From assembly GCA_009841105.1 (NCBI GenBank), contig VXMM01000056.1:1-64000 (forward strand): a stretch of DNA of 64,000 nucleotides, given 5' to 3'. The stretch is from Acidimicrobiia bacterium. GTDB lineage: Bacteria; Actinomycetota; Acidimicrobiia; Spongiisociales; Spongiisociaceae. Each line of letters begins with the position of its first letter. Position 1 is the stretch's first letter. Below the pieces are notes generated by a model. It ran no database searches and was not told the DNA's origin. It saw only the letters and a list, made by a program, of their open reading frames with translations. The position numbers and the translations under genes are program-made. Shown here piece by piece: positions 61,369 through 64,000 of the stretch.

Positions 61369-62100
61369 TCAGGCGGTGGCGTCCATGAAGGCTTGGCGGA
61401 GTTCCTGCTCGGGGATGGAGCCGAACCAGCGGTTGACCTCGACGCCGTTCACCGCGAATACACCGACCGGCTGGTAAGTCACCTCGAAGGCGGCGAATAT
61501 CGAGTTGTCCTCATCCAGTAGCCAGCGGGTCGCGCCGGAGGTGAGGAAACCGCGGGCGGCGGAGGCCGTCTTCTCGTGGGTCGAAGCCCAGGCGACCGCG
61601 ATCACGTCCACCTGGCCGGCGTACTCGCCGGCTACATAGTCAACGACGGGCAACTCCCGTCGGCAGGCCGGTCACCACTCCGCCCAGAACAGGTAGAGGA
61701 CGGGGCGCGTGGCCTCGGTCGTGACGAAGGTGGTCCCGTCATCCAGTTCCAGGGTGAGGGCCGGAATCGGGGGTCCCTCGGGAACGGCAACCGGCTGGGT
61801 GGCCTGGGTCGTCTCCGGAACGGCGGTCGTCTCGACGACGGTGGTGGTCGCCGGCGCCTCGGCCGGCTCTTCCGGCGCCGCGGTCGTGGTGGTTGCGGCG
61901 GGCGGATCCTCCGCGACGGTGGTACCGGACACTGCGGTGGTGGCCGTGGTCGCGGACGTAGTGGCCGAGGTGGCGGCCGTCGAGGTCGTGGCCGGCTCCG
62001 CCGGTTCGGACGCCGCCTGCTCGTCCGATCCGCCTCCGCATGCCCCCAGGACAATGACGGCGGCCAGGATGGCGCCCACCACTCGATTGCGGCCTCTCAT
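61369..62100 (-). CDS. TlpA/thioredoxin-like lipoprotein with in-frame UGA at the redox motif (candidate selenoprotein)
   Basis: One frame spans 62100-61369 with a single internal TGA at 61672-61674. Residues 1-24 are a lipoprotein signal (VLGACGG), residues about 25-110 a Thr/Ala-rich linker. Residue 143 is the UGA in the context LFWAEW-U-PACRRELP, the place of the first Cys in the WCxxC motif of TlpA proteins; ccmG here has FFASWCLQCR. The frame then continues through a normal TlpA domain with the cis-Pro loop TYQPVGVFAVNG. ATGA/TGA overlaps elsewhere show UGA is a stop in this genome. With Sec inserted the product is 243 residues. Nonsense mutation is the main alternative. ATG at 62100 puts the lipobox correctly. 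Confidence 0.75.
61628..61674 (-). promoter_or_regulatory. Candidate bacterial SECIS element
   Basis: Immediately after the UGA (minus strand), CGACGGG (61662-61656) pairs with CCCGTCG (61650-61644) around loop AGTTG. The apical loop starts at nucleotide 17 after the UGA and has G as its second base. A lower stem CCGGC (61671-61667) with GCCGG (61632-61628) can extend it. These spacings match published general rules for bacterial SECIS hairpins (short upper stem, loop 16-37 nt from UGA, G early in the loop). Confidence 0.6.
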
Positions 62101-62172
62101 ACCCCCCAATGATACGCATCGACCGGAGTAACCGTTAGCCATCCGCGTGTTGTTTCCGCAGAACCAGCGGGA

Positions 62173-63207
62173 TCAGCCCCCGGCCAACTCCAGGCTCCGC
62201 GCAACCACCCTGTCCAGGACGTCGCCGGCAGTACCGCTGTCGATCGACTCGGCGGCTACGGCAACGGCTTCGGCCAGGTCGTTCGTGCGGCCCGATGCAG
62301 CGATGGCGGCGGCCGCGTTCAGCATGGAGACATCTCGATGCGGACCGGGTTCGCCATCAAGGACGCGGCGGGTGATGCCCGCGTTGACCTCTGCCGTCCC
62401 GCCCAGGAGCTCGGCCACGGATGCCGGTTGCAGGCCCACTTCCATGGGCGACACGTCCGTTCGGGACACCTCGCCTCTGTCAAGCCGCCAGACCACTGAA
62501 GGGCCGCTCAGGGTGAGCTCGTCCAGACCGTCCGAGCCGTGGAACACTAGGGCCCGCTCCGACCCCCGGAGGCTCAGCACCCGGACCATGCGCTCAGCCA
62601 TGCGCCCATCCGCCACCCCGAGCGCATACTTCCGCACCCCGGCCGGATTGCTCAAGGGGCCCAGGAAGTTGAAGACCGTGGGAATGCCGAGTTCCTTGCG
62701 AACCGGCCCGGCAAAGCGCATGGCCGGGTGGTAGACCGGCGCCAGAAAGAAGGCGTAGCCCGTGTCCATGAACAACCGGCGGTTCCTGTCGGGCGGCAGG
62801 TCGATGATCACCCCCAGGGCCTCCAGCACGTCCGCCGAGCCGCACTTGGACGACATGGACCGGTTGCCGTGCTTGGCGATCGGTATCCCGGCGCCGGCGG
62901 CGACGAAGGAGGCGGTGGTGGAAATGTTGAAGGTGCCGGAGCGATCGCCTCCGGTTCCCACGATGTCCACGGGATCGGCGTCGCCGAGGTCGACCCGGAC
63001 CGCCGCCTCCACCATGCCGTCGACCAGCCCACCCATCTCCTCTACCGTCTCCCCCTTCATACGGAGCGCCACGATCAGACCAGCAATCTGGGCAGGGGAA
63101 GCGAGGCCGCCCATTACCTGGCGCATGGCCTGGCGGGCCTGGGTGCGATTCAGGTCGGCGCCCCGAGAGATCGTGCCCAGAACCTCCGACCAGGAGAAGT
63201 CGGTCAT
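62173..63207 (-). CDS. trpD: Anthranilate phosphoribosyltransferase
   Basis: A 344-residue enzyme of tryptophan synthesis joining anthranilate and PRPP. The PRPP loop is DIVGTGGDRSGTFNIST; other blocks are AKHGNRSMSSKCGSADVLEALGV, HPAMRFAGPVRKELGIPTVFNFLGPLSNPAG and HGSDGLDELTLSG. ATG at 63205-63207 gives MTDFSWSEVLGTI, the usual start. It lies alone, not in a trp operon. The stop is 73 bp from the TlpA-like lipoprotein start, on the same strand. Confidence 0.94.
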   Translation of the reverse strand: MTDFSWSEVLGTISRGADLNRTQARQAMRQVMGGLASPAQIAGLIVALRMKGETVEEMGGLVDGMVEAAVRVDLGDADPVDIVGTGGDRSGTFNISTTASFVAAGAGIPIAKHGNRSMSSKCGSADVLEALGVIIDLPPDRNRRLFMDTGYAFFLAPVYHPAMRFAGPVRKELGIPTVFNFLGPLSNPAGVRKYALGVADGRMAERMVRVLSLRGSERALVFHGSDGLDELTLSGPSVVWRLDRGEVSRTDVSPMEVGLQPASVAELLGGTAEVNAGITRRVLDGEPGPHRDVSMLNAAAAIAASGRTNDLAEAVAVAAESIDSGTAGDVLDRVVARSLELAGG

Positions 63208-63299
63208 TGCGGGGAGTTTATCAGTGGTCCTGCTCCGGACCGGGCGAGACCTGTCTGACACCCATGTTCCTCGACGAGCAGGCTCAGCCGAACGCGGAA

Positions 63300-63361
63300 G
63301 GTACGGGGCCGGGAAAGGTTACCGACCCCGTACCTCAAAAGGCCTGAGGAGGAAGGCCTTT
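63300..63361 (-). terminator. Double hairpin terminator after aquaporin gene
   Basis: On the minus strand, right after the aquaporin stop, AAAGGCCT (63361-63354) pairs with AGGCCTTT (63345-63338) and is followed by TTT. A second hairpin, GGTACGGGG with CCCCGTACC (63334-63300), lies just beyond. Confidence 0.7.
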
Positions 63362-63362
63362 C

Positions 63363-64000
63363 TCAAGAAGCCTCGGTGTTGATGAAACGGTCCACGTAGA
63401 CCGCTACGGCGCCACCCACCAGGGGACCCACGATGTAAGCCCAGGCGTCGGTGAAGTCAGTAGCGACGATGGCGGGGCCCAGACTCCGCACCGGGTTGAC
63501 GGAGGCGCCCGTTATGGGGTACACCGCGAGGTGGATCGCAACCAGTGTCAAACCGATGATGACCGGCGCGGTGGCATTCTCGCCCGAGCTGACACGCAGG
63601 ATGACTATCACCAGGAAGGCGGTGAACAGCGCCTCGAGAGCCAGTACCCAGATCGAACCGATGTCCGACCAGTCCCCGACCACGGTCCTACCGACCGCCG
63701 TAGTACCCATCACGGCGGCCACCAGGCCCGAAGCCAGGACCGCTCCCGCGAGCTGGGCGACGATGTATCCGACCGCATCGGCGGCGGTGATCTCACCCCG
63801 GATAAGCTGGGCCAGCGTGACGGCAGGGTTGTAGTGGCCGCCCGACACCGACCCGAACATGTAGAGCCCGATCAGGAGAGCCAGACCGAACCCGAAGGCT
63901 ATGGCAACGATGCTGCCGCCGGAGCTGAGGATCGCCATGGAACCGACGCCGATCAGTACGAAAGCACCCAGCAACTCCGCTAGGTACTTGTTGAGTGAAC
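63363..64000 (-). CDS. Aquaporin/glycerol facilitator family (MIP) protein, start beyond the window
   Basis: At least 211 residues; the start codon lies past the window's right edge (the frame is still open there with SLNKYLAELLGAFVLIG). Six-helix MIP fold: first pore motif SGGHYNPAVTLAQ, second GASVNPVRSLGPA. The second motif is NPV instead of the usual NPA, with the following Arg of the selectivity filter present. It conducts water or small neutral solutes. A double hairpin follows the stop. Confidence 0.88.
   Translation of the reverse strand, partial: SLNKYLAELLGAFVLIGVGSMAILSSGGSIVAIAFGFGLALLIGLYMFGSVSGGHYNPAVTLAQLIRGEITAADAVGYIVAQLAGAVLASGLVAAVMGTTAVGRTVVGDWSDIGSIWVLALEALFTAFLVIVILRVSSGENATAPVIIGLTLVAIHLAVYPITGASVNPVRSLGPAIVATDFTDAWAYIVGPLVGGAVAVYVDRFINTEAS

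Noticed and set aside
61372-62100. Genome-wide reassignment of UGA to an amino acid
   Set aside because: Many genes here end in UGA with ATGA or GTGA overlaps to the next gene, so UGA is a normal stop.

Overview
The window is high-GC DNA, almost certainly from an actinobacterium. Several secreted proteins carry a lipobox followed by long Thr/Ala/Gln-rich linkers (TTTTQAP-type), operons are tightly packed with ATGA/GTGA overlaps, and many starts are GTG or TTG. That linker style is typical of Acidimicrobiia and relatives, so an uncultured acidimicrobial lineage is my best guess; this is inference. No rRNA, tRNA, CRISPR array, transposase or integrase was found.

Layout. 1-5 kb: nitroreductase, SpoU-type RNA methyltransferase, a Fic protein and a YbdK-type carboxylate-amine ligase. 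5-10 kb: hisA, an amidase and a membrane-anchored sulfite-oxidase-like protein with a Thr-rich linker. 10-15.2 kb: a TrpR-like regulator heading a histidine operon (hisG-D-B-H-F-IE), with a palindromic operator over its promoter. 15.6-17.7 kb: an SPFH protein and a second Fic protein. 17.9-24.5 kb: a System I cytochrome c maturation operon (ccmA-B-C-D-E-F-H, a TPR protein, ccmG), with a small MITE-like insertion at the ccmC/ccmD junction. 24.7-30.7 kb: a complete peptide-type ABC importer. 30.8-36.5 kb: an SDR, a class V aminotransferase, a ThDP enzyme, an N-acyl-D-amino-acid deacylase-like enzyme and an AK-like P-loop protein. 36.7-37.4 kb: a Phd/PIN toxin-antitoxin pair. 37.5-61 kb: a catabolic region with five phosphotriesterase-like hydrolases, two more ThDP enzymes, two class III aminotransferases, an amidohydrolase, a P450, a xylose-isomerase-like TIM barrel and a second peptide-type ABC importer. 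61.4-64 kb: a TlpA-like lipoprotein with an in-frame UGA, trpD, and the start-truncated end of an aquaporin.

How it fits together. The his and ccm operons are housekeeping. The 24.7-61 kb part looks like a scavenging and catabolic island: two oligopeptide/opine-type importers feed small amides, lactones or amino compounds to amidohydrolases, PTE-like lactonases/esterases, transaminases and ThDP decarboxylases or ligases. The substrate cannot be read from sequence.

The most striking observation is at 61369-62100. The TlpA-like lipoprotein has UGA exactly where the first Cys of its W-C-x-x-C motif should be, and a perfect 7-bp hairpin with loop AGUUG begins 10 nt after the UGA. This is a strong candidate for a selenocysteine-containing thioredoxin-fold lipoprotein. 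Other points of note are a four-copy intergenic repeat family (about 1-180, 4670-4906, 7339-7550, 54961-55175), a likely frameshift in a secreted beta-propeller-like lipoprotein, and the palindromic his operator.
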